A stretch of 64,000 nt of DNA from Tropicibacter sp. Alg240-R139 (GCF_900537075.1 NZ_UNRA01000001.1:124001-188000); one strand, 5' to 3'; shown: positions 1-9,068, counted from the stretch's first letter. Numbers and translations: made by a program. Notes: a model not told the origin generated them from the letters alone.

Positions 1-862
1 AAGGCCGATCCAAACGCTGGCGACGCAACCCGTCCCAGACAAAGCGGGTCTTGTCGCTGATCCATTCCTCGTTCACACCGTCATGGTTGCGAGGCAGAAA
101 TCGCATCACTTCGCGCCCCTTGGTGTCGACACGAATGTTCGATCCAAGCGCGTCCATCACGTCGATGCTCTCGGTCTTGGTCAGTTCCCAAGGGCGCGCG
201 GTGAAAGCATAGGGTTTCGACGTCAGCGCCCCAACCGGGCACAGATCGATGATGTTGCCCTGCAGGTTCGAAACCAGCGTTTCGTTCAGATAACTGGTGA
301 TTTCCGCATCTTCACCGCGACCAGTCTGACCCATCTGCGTGATACCAGCAACCTCGGACGTGAAACGCACGCAACGGGTGCAGCTGATGCAGCGGGTCAT
401 CGCGGTGGACACCAGCGGCCCCAGATCCAGGTCATCGACAGCCCGCTTGGCTTCCTTAAACCGGGTGTCAGAGATGCCGTAGGCCATCGCCTGATCCTGC
501 AGGTCGCATTCGCCGCCCTGATCGCAAATCGGGCAATCCAGCGGGTGGTTGATGAGCATGAACTCCATCACCCCCTCGCGGGCCTTCTTGACCATGGGCG
601 AGTTTGTCTTGACCACCGGTGCCTGACCTTCGGGGCCGGGACGCAGATCGCGCACCTGCATCGCGCAAGAGGCCGCCGGTTTCGGCGGACCGCCAACAAC
701 CTCGACCAGACACATGCGGCAGTTGCCCGCGATGGACAAACGCTCGTGATAGCAGAAACGCGGTACCTCGACCCCGGCCTGTTCACAGGCCTGGATCAGG
801 GTCATCGCGCCGTCCACTTCGAGCTCTTGCCCGTCAATATTGATCTTGCGGAGGTCAGACAT
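1..862 (-). CDS. nuoG: NADH-quinone oxidoreductase subunit G (NuoG), 3' part cut by window edge
   Basis: This is the N-terminal ~287 residues of the large iron-sulfur subunit of complex I, which passes electrons from NADH along the peripheral arm. The translation starts [16 protein letters not shown] and shows the plant-type [2Fe-2S] cysteines ([15 protein letters not shown]), the [14 protein letters not shown] block and the following [10 protein letters not shown] cluster ligands typical of NuoG. The ATG at 862-860 lies three bases after the stop of the DUF5333 gene upstream, so the two are probably coupled. The reading frame is open at the window start, so the molybdopterin-like C-terminal domain cannot be examined. 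Confidence 0.97.
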   Translation of the reverse strand, partial: MSDLRKINIDGQELEVDGAMTLIQACEQAGVEVPRFCYHERLSIAGNCRMCLVEVVGGPPKPAASCAMQVRDLRPGPEGQAPVVKTNSPMVKKAREGVMEFMLINHPLDCPICDQGGECDLQDQAMAYGISDTRFKEAKRAVDDLDLGPLVSTAMTRCISCTRCVRFTSEVAGITQMGQTGRGEDAEITSYLNETLVSNLQGNIIDLCPVGALTSKPYAFTARPWELTKTESIDVMDALGSNIRVDTKGREVMRFLPRNHDGVNEEWISDKTRFVWDGLRRQRLDRP

Positions 863-865
863 GGT

Positions 866-1282
866 CTATTTCGCCCTCAAATACACGCCGATCGCGCTGT
901 TTTTATTGATTTCCGCGCGGCCAAGCGCACAGAAGGTTTCGGGTTGTCCGTATTTCGCCCCGTTGGCGGCCAAATAGGTCTCGCCCTTGTTGCGCATACG
1001 ATCTTTTTCAGTATCGGATTCCACATAGGCCCGGATTTCGTCATCCGAATAACCCAGTTTGTTGGCCTTGGACCGCAGCGCCCACATCACACTGATTGCC
1101 TTCATCCGGCGGCCGGTGATGCCGTTGCAGATCTCGGCGATCTCGTTGGCGATGGCGATGTAGTAGAGCTCGTTGTCGATCTCGCTCACTTCACGCAGGG
1201 GTGGTTTCGCCTGAGCTGATGCCGGGATTGAGATTGGCAACGCAACCAGACCAGCAAAAACGGCGTACTTGATAACGGACAT
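866..1282 (-). CDS. DUF5333-type secreted protein of the nuo operon
   Basis: A 138-residue protein with an N-terminal signal peptide (MSVIKYAVFAGLVALPISIP, cleavage probably after ASA near residue 24), so it is likely periplasmic. The C-terminal part, FCALGRAEINKNSAIGVYL, and the YSDDEI block match my memory of the DUF5333 family that accompanies nuoG in Rhodobacterales. A longer ORF begins at 1384, but the ATG at 1282 has an AAAGGGA ribosome site just upstream and starts directly with the signal peptide. Two cysteines (one mid-protein, one in the FCALG motif) could form a disulfide. Its function is unknown; position suggests a role in complex I biogenesis or stability. Confidence 0.85.
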   Translation of the reverse strand: MSVIKYAVFAGLVALPISIPASAQAKPPLREVSEIDNELYYIAIANEIAEICNGITGRRMKAISVMWALRSKANKLGYSDDEIRAYVESDTEKDRMRNKGETYLAANGAKYGQPETFCALGRAEINKNSAIGVYLRAK

Positions 1283-1380
1283 GACATTCCCTTTCGTTTT
1301 GGATGTTCCAAAACGACCCTCATCCGGGCTGCTATTCAATAACGGCCCCTCAAATGAGCAAGGATATGCCAATGCACGAA

Positions 1381-1743
1381 TCATGGACGGCCACAGGTCC
1401 CACGGAATGTCACGGCCCCATCAACCAAAGGCACCCGCGCCGGATCCGCGTCCGGGCCAACAACCCAGTCGATTTTTGATGTTCCATAATTTTCGATGCA
1501 ATAGCGGTAAGCGCGATCGCGACCAGCCTTACGCGCTGAATCCAGCGAGATGGCCGCACCTTCGACGCGGACGTAAAAGTCGGCCAAGGTCACCTTCTTG
1601 TCGATGGGCTGCGCATCGGTGCGAAACTCGATGCCATCATAGGTAATTAGGTTTACTTTGTTTTTCTTGCGGTTACATCCGGCAACGGCAACGGCAACGG
1701 TTGCACACAGAATCCCAAGCAGGGCAAGACGGGTGGCCTTCAT
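1381..1743 (-). CDS. Small lipoprotein, hypothetical
   Basis: A 120-residue protein with a hydrophobic leader and a clear lipobox (VAVAGC, lipidated Cys near residue 23) followed by a basic stretch RKKNK, so a membrane-anchored periplasmic lipoprotein is expected. The mature part has three further cysteines (YRYCIENYG, FRGTCGRP) and no domain I recognise. It lies between the DUF3291 and DUF5333 genes on the same strand within the nuo block. It could be a Rhodobacterales-specific accessory to the operon; nothing in the sequence gives a reaction. Confidence 0.8.
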   Translation of the reverse strand: MKATRLALLGILCATVAVAVAGCNRKKNKVNLITYDGIEFRTDAQPIDKKVTLADFYVRVEGAAISLDSARKAGRDRAYRYCIENYGTSKIDWVVGPDADPARVPLVDGAVTFRGTCGRP

Positions 1744-1813
1744 GTCAGTGTCCTCCTACCGCTGTGCCCAGTTGCCTGGGTTGGCTGTTGAATTTCGGTT
1801 CGATCATTTTCTC

Positions 1814-2317
1814 TCACTCCGCTGCAACGTGGGTGCAACCGTGTGAGCGCCACATATTAGCATCACTCAGGGCGGACCAGTCAAAAGCATGTTCACTCGC
1901 GCCATGCGCGCGCAGATGCCCGAGCCGCTCCATTGCTTCGTCCAGTGTCGGTTCTTGACCTTCTGGCACCCACCACATGACGAAATGCATCGCACCCAGT
2001 ATTTCGAACCATTCCTGCCGACGTTCATAAAACTGCTTGTGGATGGTGCCCCAAACGAACTTTTCCAGGCTCGGTGCATCGCTCCAGACGGTCAGGTTGG
2101 CCACGAACTGGGGGTCATTGCAGATGCTGTTTTCTGTATTGCCAGTACCGGGTTCCCCAGAACCTTCCATCATCCAGACGAACCCCGGCATACGCTTGCC
2201 CAGGTCATTCACACGATCGAGATTCTCCATGAACTCGGCCACACGCGGATCATCCGTCGGTGCCAAAAGGCGGCCCACGTTCAGCTCGGCTAGGTGATAT
2301 CCATCAGGTTGCTTCAA
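1814..2317 (-). CDS. DUF3291 family protein (TTG start)
   Basis: The product resembles the DUF3291 family, small ferredoxin-like-fold proteins related to antibiotic biosynthesis monooxygenase domains: YHLAELNVGRL near the start, then WMMEGSGEPGTGN and NLTVWSDAPSLEKFVW. It has about 167 residues. The frame can be extended to 2365, but the family begins close to the DGYHLAELNV motif, and a TTG at 2317 overlaps the TGA of the upstream MAPEG gene (TTGA arrangement). I therefore prefer the rare TTG start with translational coupling. The function is unknown; it may bind or modify a small hydrophobic compound. Confidence 0.75.
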   Translation of the reverse strand: MKQPDGYHLAELNVGRLLAPTDDPRVAEFMENLDRVNDLGKRMPGFVWMMEGSGEPGTGNTENSICNDPQFVANLTVWSDAPSLEKFVWGTIHKQFYERRQEWFEILGAMHFVMWWVPEGQEPTLDEAMERLGHLRAHGASEHAFDWSALSDANMWRSHGCTHVAAE

Positions 2318-2733
2318 AACACCGCCACCAATGTCATTACGGCCAGAACCACCATGCAGGCCCAACCGGCAACATAAAACACCGAGCGCGGCCCGCTGTG
2401 CGGTTTGCCGACACCCTGTAGGTGGACAACCAGCATGATCAGGCGCACCACCAGAAAAGTCGAAGCCAAAAGGTTGACCCAGAACGGGCTCGCCCCGGCC
2501 AGCATCGCCGCAACTGTCACGGTCAAAAAGGCTGGCAGTGTTTCGGTCCCGTTCAGATAGGCCCGGTTCAAACGATAGGCCTTGTTCGCATAATCCTGCT
2601 CAGGCGTTGCGCCCGGAGCCAGCCCCTTGCTCGCCTTAGCGAGCGCCGAAAACGGCGAGAGTGCGAGCACGACCAGCGTGAAAAGCACCAACGACGCAAT
2701 CGCGTGGGTATATTCTGCAAACTGTTCCATCAT
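2314..2733 (-). CDS. MAPEG family membrane protein
   Basis: A 139-residue integral membrane protein with about four hydrophobic helices (residues ~8-30, 65-85, 87-107, 117-138). The central loop KAYRLNRAYLNGTETLPAFL resembles the conserved segment between helices 1 and 2 of MAPEG proteins (membrane-associated eicosanoid and glutathione metabolism). Bacterial members are often glutathione S-transferase-like or uncharacterised. It is codirectional with nuo and its stop overlaps the start of the DUF3291 gene. Either of the two leading ATG codons (2733, 2730) could be used. Confidence 0.8.
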   Translation of the reverse strand: MMEQFAEYTHAIASLVLFTLVVLALSPFSALAKASKGLAPGATPEQDYANKAYRLNRAYLNGTETLPAFLTVTVAAMLAGASPFWVNLLASTFLVVRLIMLVVHLQGVGKPHSGPRSVFYVAGWACMVVLAVMTLVAVF

Positions 2734-2802
2734 TGCGATCCTTCAAGCACACCCCAGCGTCATGCCGAGAGAGACAACAAAATCTTCGGTTTCACGTCAG
2801 AC

Positions 2803-3033
2803 CTACCAAAAGAAGAGGTAAGCCACGCCAAAACACAAAAGCACTCCGTACAATACGGCCAACCAAAGAAATGAAGGCGGATTGTTTCGGCGCTTTCTCG
2901 CGATTTCATATTGCTCGTGTTGGCTCCTTTCGTAGGTTTCACATCCGTCTACATGGTCTGCGCTAGGCTGTTTCCATTTCTGACATCCTGGACACCAGAC
3001 GGGAATTTCAAGTCTTAACCCGGCAAACCGCAT
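2803..3033 (-). CDS. Small hypothetical protein with CxxC motif and C-terminal membrane helix
   Basis: A 76-residue protein starting MRFAGLRLEIPVWCPGC. It has a CPGC pair and a third Cys (near 14, 17 and 31), a basic middle (IARKRRNN) and a hydrophobic C-terminal segment (LWLAVLYGVLLCFGVAYLFF) that should span the membrane as a tail anchor. Its start is 12 bases after the nuoF stop and is preceded by AAGGAAG at a good distance, which supports real translation. No family recognised. The cysteines could bind zinc or an Fe-S centre. Confidence 0.6.
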   Translation of the reverse strand: MRFAGLRLEIPVWCPGCQKWKQPSADHVDGCETYERSQHEQYEIARKRRNNPPSFLWLAVLYGVLLCFGVAYLFFW

Positions 3034-3045
3034 TCAAAATCTTCC

Positions 3046-4341
3046 TTATTCAGCCGCCATCGCCCCCATGCGACCGGTGCGCTTGGCTTTGATCCGGTCC
3101 TCAATTTCCTCGCGGAAGTTCTTGATCAGGCCCTGGATCGGCCAAGCCGCCGCATCCCCCAAGGCGCAGATGGTGTGGCCCTCGACCTGTTTGGTGACGC
3201 TCAGCAGCATGTCGATTTCCTCGACCTCGGCCTCGCCTTTCACCAGACGGTCCATCACCCGCATCATCCAGCCGGTGCCTTCGCGACAGGGCGTGCACTG
3301 ACCGCAGCTTTCGTGTTTGTAGAACTTGGACAGACGCCAGATCGCTTTGATGATGTCGGTTTGCTTGTCCATCACGATGACGGCAGCGGTGCCCAGCGAC
3401 GAACCCTTTTCCTTGAGCGCGTCGAAATCCATGACCGCGTCGCGCATGTTCTCGCCGGTCACACACGGTACAGACGAACCGCCAGGAATCACGGCCTTAA
3501 GGTTGTCCCAACCGCCACGAATACCGCCGCAATGCTTGTCGATCAGCTCCTCAAAGGAAATCGACATCGCCTCTTCAACCACGCAGGGGTTGTTGACGTG
3601 GCCCGAGACGCCAAACAGCTTGGTGCCCGCATTGTTGGGGCGCCCGAACGAGCTGAACCAGTCAGCGCCACGGCGCAGGATCGTCGGCACAACGGCAATG
3701 GATTCCACGTTGTTCACGGTGGTCGGGCAACCATAGAGACCCGCGCCCGCCGGGAACGGCGGCTTCATGCGGGGCATTCCCTTTTTACCTTCAAGGCTTT
3801 CGATCAGCGCGGTTTCTTCACCGCAAATGTAAGCGCCCGCCCCGTGGTGCAGGTACAAGTCGAAATCCCAGCCCGAGCCAGCAGCATTCTTGCCCAGAAG
3901 GCCCGAGTCATATGCCTCGTCAATCGCGGCCTGAAGCGCCTCGCGTTCGCGGATGTATTCGCCGCGGATGTAGATATAGCAGGCGTGTGCGTTCATCGCG
4001 AAGGACGCGATCAGGCACCCTTCGATCAGGGTATGCGGATCATGGCGCATGATCTCGCGGTCTTTGCAGGTGCCCGGTTCGGATTCATCCGCGTTCACCA
4101 CCAGATACGCCGGACGTCCGTCGCTTTCCTTGGGCATGAAGGACCATTTCAAACCCGTAGGGAAGCCCGCACCGCCGCGTCCGCGCAGACCAGAGTCTTT
4201 CATCTGCTGGACGATCCAGTCGCGCCCCTTTTCGATGATACCGGCGGTGCCATCCCAATGGCCACGCATCTGCGCGCCTTTGAGGGTGCGGTCGTGCATC
4301 CCGTAGAGGTTGGTAAAGATCCGGTCCTGATCCTTCAGCAT
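3046..4341 (-). CDS. nuoF: NADH-quinone oxidoreductase subunit F (NADH/FMN-binding)
   Basis: This 431-residue subunit binds NADH and FMN and carries the N3 [4Fe-4S] cluster of complex I. The glycine-rich [16 protein letters not shown] nucleotide site, the [19 protein letters not shown] block and the cluster ligands [12 protein letters not shown] with a fourth Cys in [12 protein letters not shown] are all present. The ORF extends to 4371, but the usual alphaproteobacterial start is the ATG at 4341 ([14 protein letters not shown]), which gives the normal family length and avoids overlapping the DUF5337 gene upstream. It looks intact. Confidence 0.98.
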   Translation of the reverse strand: MLKDQDRIFTNLYGMHDRTLKGAQMRGHWDGTAGIIEKGRDWIVQQMKDSGLRGRGGAGFPTGLKWSFMPKESDGRPAYLVVNADESEPGTCKDREIMRHDPHTLIEGCLIASFAMNAHACYIYIRGEYIREREALQAAIDEAYDSGLLGKNAAGSGWDFDLYLHHGAGAYICGEETALIESLEGKKGMPRMKPPFPAGAGLYGCPTTVNNVESIAVVPTILRRGADWFSSFGRPNNAGTKLFGVSGHVNNPCVVEEAMSISFEELIDKHCGGIRGGWDNLKAVIPGGSSVPCVTGENMRDAVMDFDALKEKGSSLGTAAVIVMDKQTDIIKAIWRLSKFYKHESCGQCTPCREGTGWMMRVMDRLVKGEAEVEEIDMLLSVTKQVEGHTICALGDAAAWPIQGLIKNFREEIEDRIKAKRTGRMGAMAAE

Positions 4342-4348
4342 CGCGTGC

Positions 4349-4588
4349 CTACCTTTGCCTGTCTTGTTCACTGGCCTGACGCATCCGCCAGAGTTGAATG
4401 ATATTGATCACTGCATAGATGAACCCCGCCAAAGCGGCGAGATCAAAGAGCAGCGCATAGCGCCCGGCCAATCCAACGGCCGGACCCACGAACACGGTCA
4501 TGACAACCCACAGCACCATCGTTCCGGCGATAACCAGACCGATGTGGCGGCCCTTTTGGGCGATGGCTTTGTCCTGTTCCGTGTTCAT
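4349..4588 (-). CDS. DUF5337-type small membrane protein
   Basis: A 79-residue protein with two predicted membrane helices (roughly residues 16-36 and 43-65) and charged ends ([15 protein letters not shown]... / [13 protein letters not shown]). The [14 protein letters not shown] segment matches what I recall of DUF5337 proteins found between nuoE and nuoF in Rhodobacterales. It lies 7 bases upstream of nuoF. The function is unknown; position and size suggest a supernumerary membrane subunit or assembly helper for complex I. Confidence 0.8.
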   Translation of the reverse strand: MNTEQDKAIAQKGRHIGLVIAGTMVLWVVMTVFVGPAVGLAGRYALLFDLAALAGFIYAVINIIQLWRMRQASEQDRQR

Positions 4589-4615
4589 CTTCTTCGTGTC
4601 GTTGACCGCTGCGGA

Positions 4616-5053
4616 TTAGGCAGAGGCGTTTCCTTTGTATGTCCAACTGCCTTTGCGGTTGGCCAATTCGATCTGGCCCGGCAGCTCCTTTGATGGTTTG
4701 ACCATCGAACTGGTCGAATCGGGTGTCGGCTCCGGGGCTGCCTCGGTCGCCACAGGTGTCGGCTTGGATGTCGCCTCTAGCTCGGGCACCGGTTCTGGCG
4801 CTGCCTCTGCCATCGTTTCCGCCGCTGGTTCCGGTGCCGGAGCTGAGGCCATCGTATCCTGTTGCACCTCGGGGCACAAAAAGCGCGTCAAAACAATGCC
4901 CAACACGACAAAGCTGACAATGCCCCCGATGGCTGCTGAGACGATCCCGGCGTTCCCCACAAGAATGAACAAAACCGCCAACGCAACGCCGCCATATGCG
5001 GACAATCTCCAACTGCGCGCTTTACAGCCTGCCTGATCTGTCGAATTGGTCAT
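4616..5053 (-). CDS. Hypothetical membrane protein with Pro/Ala/Glu-rich tail
   Basis: A 145-residue protein between nuoE and the DUF5337 gene. It has a short polar N-terminus, two closely spaced hydrophobic helices (about residues 20-60) ending FLCPEV, then a low-complexity tail rich in Ala, Pro, Glu and Thr (~65-120), and ends KGSWTYKGNASA. The ATG at 5053 is preceded by AAGGGAG at 9 bases; the more upstream ATG at 5074 overlaps that site and is less likely. No family recognised. The acidic proline-rich tail looks disordered. Confidence 0.7.
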   Translation of the reverse strand: MTNSTDQAGCKARSWRLSAYGGVALAVLFILVGNAGIVSAAIGGIVSFVVLGIVLTRFLCPEVQQDTMASAPAPEPAAETMAEAAPEPVPELEATSKPTPVATEAAPEPTPDSTSSMVKPSKELPGQIELANRKGSWTYKGNASA

Positions 5054-5077
5054 CGTGTGGGTCTCCCTTCCCATTTT

Positions 5078-6175
5078 CTAGTCTTCTTCGTATGTCCCGG
5101 CTTCTTTGGCCCGCTTTGCGAACTCTGTTTCCTGTCCAGTGGCGAGCAGTTTTGCTTGCGCCACCCAATCATCCCGGCTGACCCGCCCCTTGAAACCGAC
5201 CAGATTCTGGTCCGCCCAAGCGACTTCAGTCCCGCTCCATGCAGCGATCTGGTCGTAATGGAAGATGCCGATGTCGTTCAGCACCCCTTCCAGCTTGGGG
5301 CCAACGCCTTTGATCATTTTCAGGTCATCTGCCGTACCACCGCGCGCCGCGTTCAACGTTGCAGGCTTGTCGCCGGTCTCCAGTTCAGCTTTTGGTGCTA
5401 CGGCTTTTTTGACAGCTTTCTTGGGGGCCGACTTGGCCTTGGGCTTTTCAGCCACCGGTGCCTCGGCGTCTTTGAGCCATGGCGTCAAAAGCGGCACTTC
5501 GGTGCCGTCGATGCACTTGACCGTGTCGCCAATATCCGCCGCCAGTTGCACCGACGCGTTATACTGCGTGCGACCGCTGTCGTATTCGGTCAAGCTGGTC
5601 AAACCGCTCAGCGGCTCGGCTCCATACCGACCGTTTTGCGGACCGGGCGTGGGTACCTTGCCTGCTGCCAGCTCATCGATCAGCTGGCCGAATTTCTCTG
5701 CCGTCAGATCCTCGTAATAGTCCTTGCCAATCTGGGCCATGGGCGCGTTGGTGCAGGACCCGAGGCATTCCACCTCTTCCCAGCTGAACTTACCGTCGCC
5801 CGAGATCACATGCGGTTTGGACGCGATCTTTTCTTGACAGACGACAATAAGATCTTCGGCACCGCAGATCATACAAGACGTGGTCCCGCAAACCTGAATA
5901 TGCGCAACAGAACCAACCGGCTGCAGCTGAAACATGAAGTAGAACGAAGCCACTTCAAGCGCACGGATATAAGCCATGTCCAGCATGTCAGCGACAGCTT
6001 CGATGGCAGGGCGGCTCAGCCACCCCTCTTGCTCTTGCGCGCGCCACAGCAACGGAATGATCGCACTGGCTTGGCGGCCTTCGGGGTATTTGGTGATCTG
6101 CCCTTCGGCCCAGGCCAGGTTGGCCGGGGTGAAAGCAAAGCTTTCGGGTTGTTCGGGATGCAGACGGCGTAGCAT
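5078..6175 (-). CDS. nuoE: NADH-quinone oxidoreductase subunit E with C-terminal helix-hairpin-helix extension
   Basis: Residues 1-175 are the thioredoxin-like NuoE that holds the N1a [2Fe-2S] cluster (Cys 96, 101, 137 and 141) and pairs with NuoF. At 365 residues it is about twice the usual NuoE length. After a ~100-residue linker, including a Lys/Ala/Pro-rich stretch at about 240-265, it ends with a domain from ~280 to 345 containing [20 protein letters not shown]. This is the helix-hairpin-helix signature of the poorly characterised 'predicted 5' DNA nuclease'-like fold. I recall similar long NuoE in Rhodobacterales. The role of the extension is unknown; it may be a protein- or nucleic-acid-binding module. 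Confidence 0.95.
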   Translation of the reverse strand: MLRRLHPEQPESFAFTPANLAWAEGQITKYPEGRQASAIIPLLWRAQEQEGWLSRPAIEAVADMLDMAYIRALEVASFYFMFQLQPVGSVAHIQVCGTTSCMICGAEDLIVVCQEKIASKPHVISGDGKFSWEEVECLGSCTNAPMAQIGKDYYEDLTAEKFGQLIDELAAGKVPTPGPQNGRYGAEPLSGLTSLTEYDSGRTQYNASVQLAADIGDTVKCIDGTEVPLLTPWLKDAEAPVAEKPKAKSAPKKAVKKAVAPKAELETGDKPATLNAARGGTADDLKMIKGVGPKLEGVLNDIGIFHYDQIAAWSGTEVAWADQNLVGFKGRVSRDDWVAQAKLLATGQETEFAKRAKEAGTYEED

Positions 6176-6202
6176 GTTTATTCGTAGTCCTTCTTGTTCC
6201 CG

Positions 6203-6505
6203 TCAGGCCGCGCAAGGTCCGGTGGTGATACGGATAGAGTTGCCATCATCGACCCGTTGGGCCTTGCCGCGCGACAGATAGCCCGTGGTGATCGCAACCG
6301 TTTGCTCGCGGGTCAGGCCCGCCTGAAAATCAACTGCGCCGTATTGGCGTTCGTCGCGCAAAACACAGCCGACAGAAGCAACAGCAACCAGGTAGTCCTG
6401 ACGCAGTTCTGGGGTGATCGTGCCCCCCGCACCGCTGGTTGTAGTCACGTCGCATCCTGCCAACACAAAGACCGCGCCAATAGATGCCATGGTCGCTTTG
6501 ATCAT
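6203..6505 (-). CDS. Small lipoprotein overlapping nuoD
   Basis: A 100-residue protein with a short signal sequence and lipobox VLAGC (Cys near 18), so probably a lipoprotein. Two more cysteines lie in the mature part ([12 protein letters not shown] and the C-terminal TTGPCAA) and could form a disulfide. Its ATG overlaps the nuoD stop in an ATGA arrangement (6502-6505), which implies coupled translation. Family not recognised. Its place between nuoD and nuoE suggests it is part of the same transcript. Confidence 0.75.
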   Translation of the reverse strand: MIKATMASIGAVFVLAGCDVTTTSGAGGTITPELRQDYLVAVASVGCVLRDERQYGAVDFQAGLTREQTVAITTGYLSRGKAQRVDDGNSIRITTGPCAA

Positions 6506-7719
6506 CGGTCGATCTCCCCGAACACGACATCCATGGTGCCGATGATGGCGGCCACGTCGGCCAACTGGTGGCCTTTGGCAACGTAGTCCATCGCTTGCAA
6601 ATGAAGGAAACCCGGCGCGCGCAGCTTGGCGCGGTACGGCTTGTTGGTGCCATCAGCAACCAAGTAGACGCCGAACTCACCCTTGGGCGCCTCGACCGCG
6701 GCATAAACTTCGCCTGCCGGGACGTGGAACCCTTCTGTGTAAAGCTTGAAGTGATGGATCAGGCTTTCCATCGAAGTTTTCATGTCCGAGCGTTTGGGCG
6801 GGGTGATCTTACCGCGCGCCAAAATATCTCCGGGGCATTCTCGGATCTTGGCGATCGCCTGACGAATAATCAGTAGCGACTGGCGCATCTCTTCCATGCG
6901 AACGAGGTAGCGATCGTAGCAGTCGCCGTTTTTGCCTACCGGGATCTGGAAATCGAACTCGTTATAGCATTCATAGGGCTGCGACCGGCGCAAATCCCAT
7001 GCCAGACCGGAACCGCGCACCATCACACCAGAAAATCCGTACTGCAGGATATCCTCTTCGGTCACGACGCCGATGTCAGCGTTGCGCTGCTTGAAGATGC
7101 GGTTTTCGGTCAACAGACCGCCGATATCGTCCAAAATGGCCGGGAATTCATGGCTCCAGGCTTCGATGTCGTCGAGCAGGTCGTCGGGCAGGTCCTGATG
7201 CACACCCCCGGGGCGAAAATAGGCCGCGTGCAGACGTGCACCGCAGGCGCGTTCATAAAACACCATCAGCTTTTCACGCTCTTCAAACCCCCAAAGCGGC
7301 GGGGTCAGCGCGCCCACATCCATCGCTTGGGTGGTCACGTTCAGCAAGTGGTTCAGGATGCGCCCAATCTCGGAATACAGCACCCGGATCAGCGAGGCTC
7401 GGCGCGGCACCTCGACCCCGGTCAGCTTTTCGATTGCCAGACACCAGGCATGCTCCTGGTTCATCGGCGCCACATAATCCAGACGGTCGAAATACGGAAG
7501 GTTCTGCAGATAGGTGCGGCTTTCCATCAGCTTTTCGGTGCCACGGTGCAGCAGGCCGATGTGCGGGTCGCAGCGCTCCACGATCTCGCCGTCCAGTTCC
7601 AAAACCAGACGCAGCACGCCGTGCGCCGCCGGGTGCTGGGGACCAAAATTGATGTTGAAGTTGCGGATCTTCTGCTCGCCTGTCAGAGCGTCGTCGAAGC
7701 CCTTGCTGCCGTCCATCAT
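6502..7719 (-). CDS. nuoD: NADH-quinone oxidoreductase subunit D (49 kDa)
   Basis: This subunit forms, with NuoB, the quinone-reduction pocket of complex I. The N-terminal [24 protein letters not shown] carries the conserved HPAAHG quinone-site segment, and the C-terminus reads [12 protein letters not shown] as in the family. The ORF runs to 7872, but an AGGAGA site sits 8 bases before the ATG at 7719 ([16 protein letters not shown]), giving the normal 405 residues. The gene is separate from nuoC, unlike the fused nuoCD of enterobacteria. Its stop overlaps the next lipoprotein gene. Confidence 0.97.
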   Translation of the reverse strand: MMDGSKGFDDALTGEQKIRNFNINFGPQHPAAHGVLRLVLELDGEIVERCDPHIGLLHRGTEKLMESRTYLQNLPYFDRLDYVAPMNQEHAWCLAIEKLTGVEVPRRASLIRVLYSEIGRILNHLLNVTTQAMDVGALTPPLWGFEEREKLMVFYERACGARLHAAYFRPGGVHQDLPDDLLDDIEAWSHEFPAILDDIGGLLTENRIFKQRNADIGVVTEEDILQYGFSGVMVRGSGLAWDLRRSQPYECYNEFDFQIPVGKNGDCYDRYLVRMEEMRQSLLIIRQAIAKIRECPGDILARGKITPPKRSDMKTSMESLIHHFKLYTEGFHVPAGEVYAAVEAPKGEFGVYLVADGTNKPYRAKLRAPGFLHLQAMDYVAKGHQLADVAAIIGTMDVVFGEIDR

Positions 7720-7757
7720 CCGTGTCTCTCCTGTCCGGGTTGAACCCGGCGTTTCCT

Positions 7758-8144
7758 TTACAGTTCGGGGCCCTCGGCCACGCGGAACAGTTTTGTAATC
7801 AGGCGCCATTCGCCTTCGACCCGGAAAAAGCCCAGGTAATCCAGATACCGCCGGGGCGGCATGTCGACCCACAGTTTAACATGGGCCATGTCAGGGCCTT
7901 CGACGTCGACCGAGATCACCTCGAACGAGGGCGCGTCTTTGTCCGCGTCCAACGTGCGGATGCCGCCCACGAATTTTTCCTTGTTTAGGAACCGTGGGGT
8001 GCCATCGTCCTTGACCCAGGTCATCAGGAACCGGTCATGACACAGCGCATCCAGCGCATCGCTGTCCGCCTTGTTCAGCGCGACGCAGTAGGCCTCGGCC
8101 GCTGCGTTCACCTGTTCCAGGGCTGTTGTCATGTCCAACGCCAT
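7758..8144 (-). CDS. NTF2-like / SnoaL-like domain protein in the nuo operon
   Basis: A 128-residue cytoplasmic protein with the general pattern of the NTF2 cone fold: an N-terminal helical part ([23 protein letters not shown]), [10 protein letters not shown], and C-terminal strands [21 protein letters not shown]. The ATG at 8144 lies two bases after the stop of the preceding 48-residue gene and six bases after a GGAAAGG site; the GTG at 8150 is the alternative start. Such domains can be small-molecule enzymes or binding scaffolds, and no catalytic residues can be assigned. Sitting between nuoC and nuoD, it is probably co-expressed with complex I. Confidence 0.75.
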   Translation of the reverse strand: MALDMTTALEQVNAAAEAYCVALNKADSDALDALCHDRFLMTWVKDDGTPRFLNKEKFVGGIRTLDADKDAPSFEVISVDVEGPDMAHVKLWVDMPPRRYLDYLGFFRVEGEWRLITKLFRVAEGPEL

Positions 8145-8146
8145 CG

Positions 8147-8293
8147 TCACCCTTTCCGTCGCGCGTTGCGCGATTTGGCCTTTGCCTTGACCCGAACCCG
8201 GGCCTTTTCTGCTTGGGCCGCCTTGGCTGCGGCGCCTGCCAGCAGGACACCCAGAACACCAAGAGCCGCCAACTCACCAAGAAATGCCATCAT
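8147..8293 (-). CDS. 48-residue single-helix protein with basic tail (nuo operon)
   Basis: A very short gene read directly from the sequence. It begins MMAFLGELAALGVLGVLLAG, a hydrophobic helix, followed by AAAKAAQAEKARVRVKAK and a strongly basic end (SRNARRKG). The first ATG (8293) overlaps the TGA of the 57-residue gene (ATGA), and its own TGA ends two bases before the ATG of the NTF2-like gene. This tight packing on both sides argues that it is a true gene. Its basic tail should lie on the cytoplasmic face. No family recognised. Confidence 0.65.
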   Translation of the reverse strand: MMAFLGELAALGVLGVLLAGAAAKAAQAEKARVRVKAKAKSRNARRKG

Positions 8294-8463
8294 CTGCGGT
8301 CAAGCTCCTGCAACTTCATCGCCATGACCCAAAGCAGGACCACCACGGCGGGCGAAATCACGCAGATGAACGCCCAGTATTGGTGGATCCCAAAATGGGG
8401 CAGAAGTTTCATCATCGGTATCACTGTCACCACGACCAGAAATGCCCAGATGATAAACTCCAT
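8290..8463 (-). CDS. 57-residue two-helix membrane protein after nuoC
   Basis: A short gene read from the sequence, starting [20 protein letters not shown] and ending LLWVMAMKLQELDRR. Two hydrophobic segments (about 2-18 and 30-50) flank a short loop LLPHFGIHQYW. The ATG shares one base with the nuoC stop (TAATG), and its TGA overlaps the start of the next small gene, so four genes in a row are stitched by overlaps. A supernumerary membrane subunit or assembly factor of complex I is the obvious guess, but nothing shows this directly. Confidence 0.7.
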   Translation of the reverse strand: MEFIIWAFLVVVTVIPMMKLLPHFGIHQYWAFICVISPAVVVLLWVMAMKLQELDRR

Positions 8464-9068
8464 TACTTAGCCCCTTCTTTCTCGTCCCCGGGCAGGATGT
8501 ACTCCGCACCTTCCCATGGGCTCATGAAGTCAAATTGACGATATTCCTGTACCAGGCTGACGGGCTCATAGACCACGCGCTTTTGCGCCTCGTCGTACCG
8601 AACCTCGGTATAGCCGGTGGTCGGGAAATCCTTGCGCAATGGATAGCCGCGAAAGCCATAGTCGGTCAGGATGCGGCGCAGGTCCGGGTGACCGGTGAAC
8701 AGGATGCCGAACATGTCGAACACCTCGCGCTCGAACCAGTTGGCCGAAGGGTGCACGTCGATGATCGACGGCACCATGTCATCCTCGCGGATCGACACCC
8801 GCAGGCGAATACGCTGGTTCTGGTACATCGACAGGAAATGATAGACCACGTCGAACCGCTTGGCGCGTTCCGGGTAATCAACGCCCGTGATATCCACCAG
8901 CGTCGAAAACTTGCAGGTCGGGTCGGATTTCAGGAATTCCACCAAGCCGACGATGTTGGATGGTGTGACGTCCAAATTCAACTCATCGTGGGTCACGTCC
9001 CACGCCAACACGCAATCGCTTCGCTTGAGCTCGATATGCGCGCCCAGTTCTTTCAAGGCTTCACTCAT
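8463..9068 (-). CDS. nuoC: NADH-quinone oxidoreductase subunit C (30 kDa)
   Basis: A 201-residue peripheral-arm subunit. The 30 kDa signature is complete: [20 protein letters not shown] followed by [20 protein letters not shown]. It starts four bases inside the nuoB end (ATGA overlap at 9065-9068), and its stop overlaps the 57-residue membrane gene. The C-terminal [19 protein letters not shown] is typical of alphaproteobacterial NuoC. Confidence 0.98.
   Translation of the reverse strand: MSEALKELGAHIELKRSDCVLAWDVTHDELNLDVTPSNIVGLVEFLKSDPTCKFSTLVDITGVDYPERAKRFDVVYHFLSMYQNQRIRLRVSIREDDMVPSIIDVHPSANWFEREVFDMFGILFTGHPDLRRILTDYGFRGYPLRKDFPTTGYTEVRYDEAQKRVVYEPVSLVQEYRQFDFMSPWEGAEYILPGDEKEGAK

Noticed and set aside
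3175-4401. 408-codon open frame on the plus strand opposite nuoF
   Set aside because: It is the antisense of a clearly coding gene with high GC at third positions, which gives long open antisense frames; the translation has no recognisable domain.
8035-8280. 81-codon open frame in the nuoC-nuoD gap
   Set aside because: It overlaps the 48-residue gene and the NTF2-like gene in another frame; the overlapped genes have better starts and membrane-helix content.
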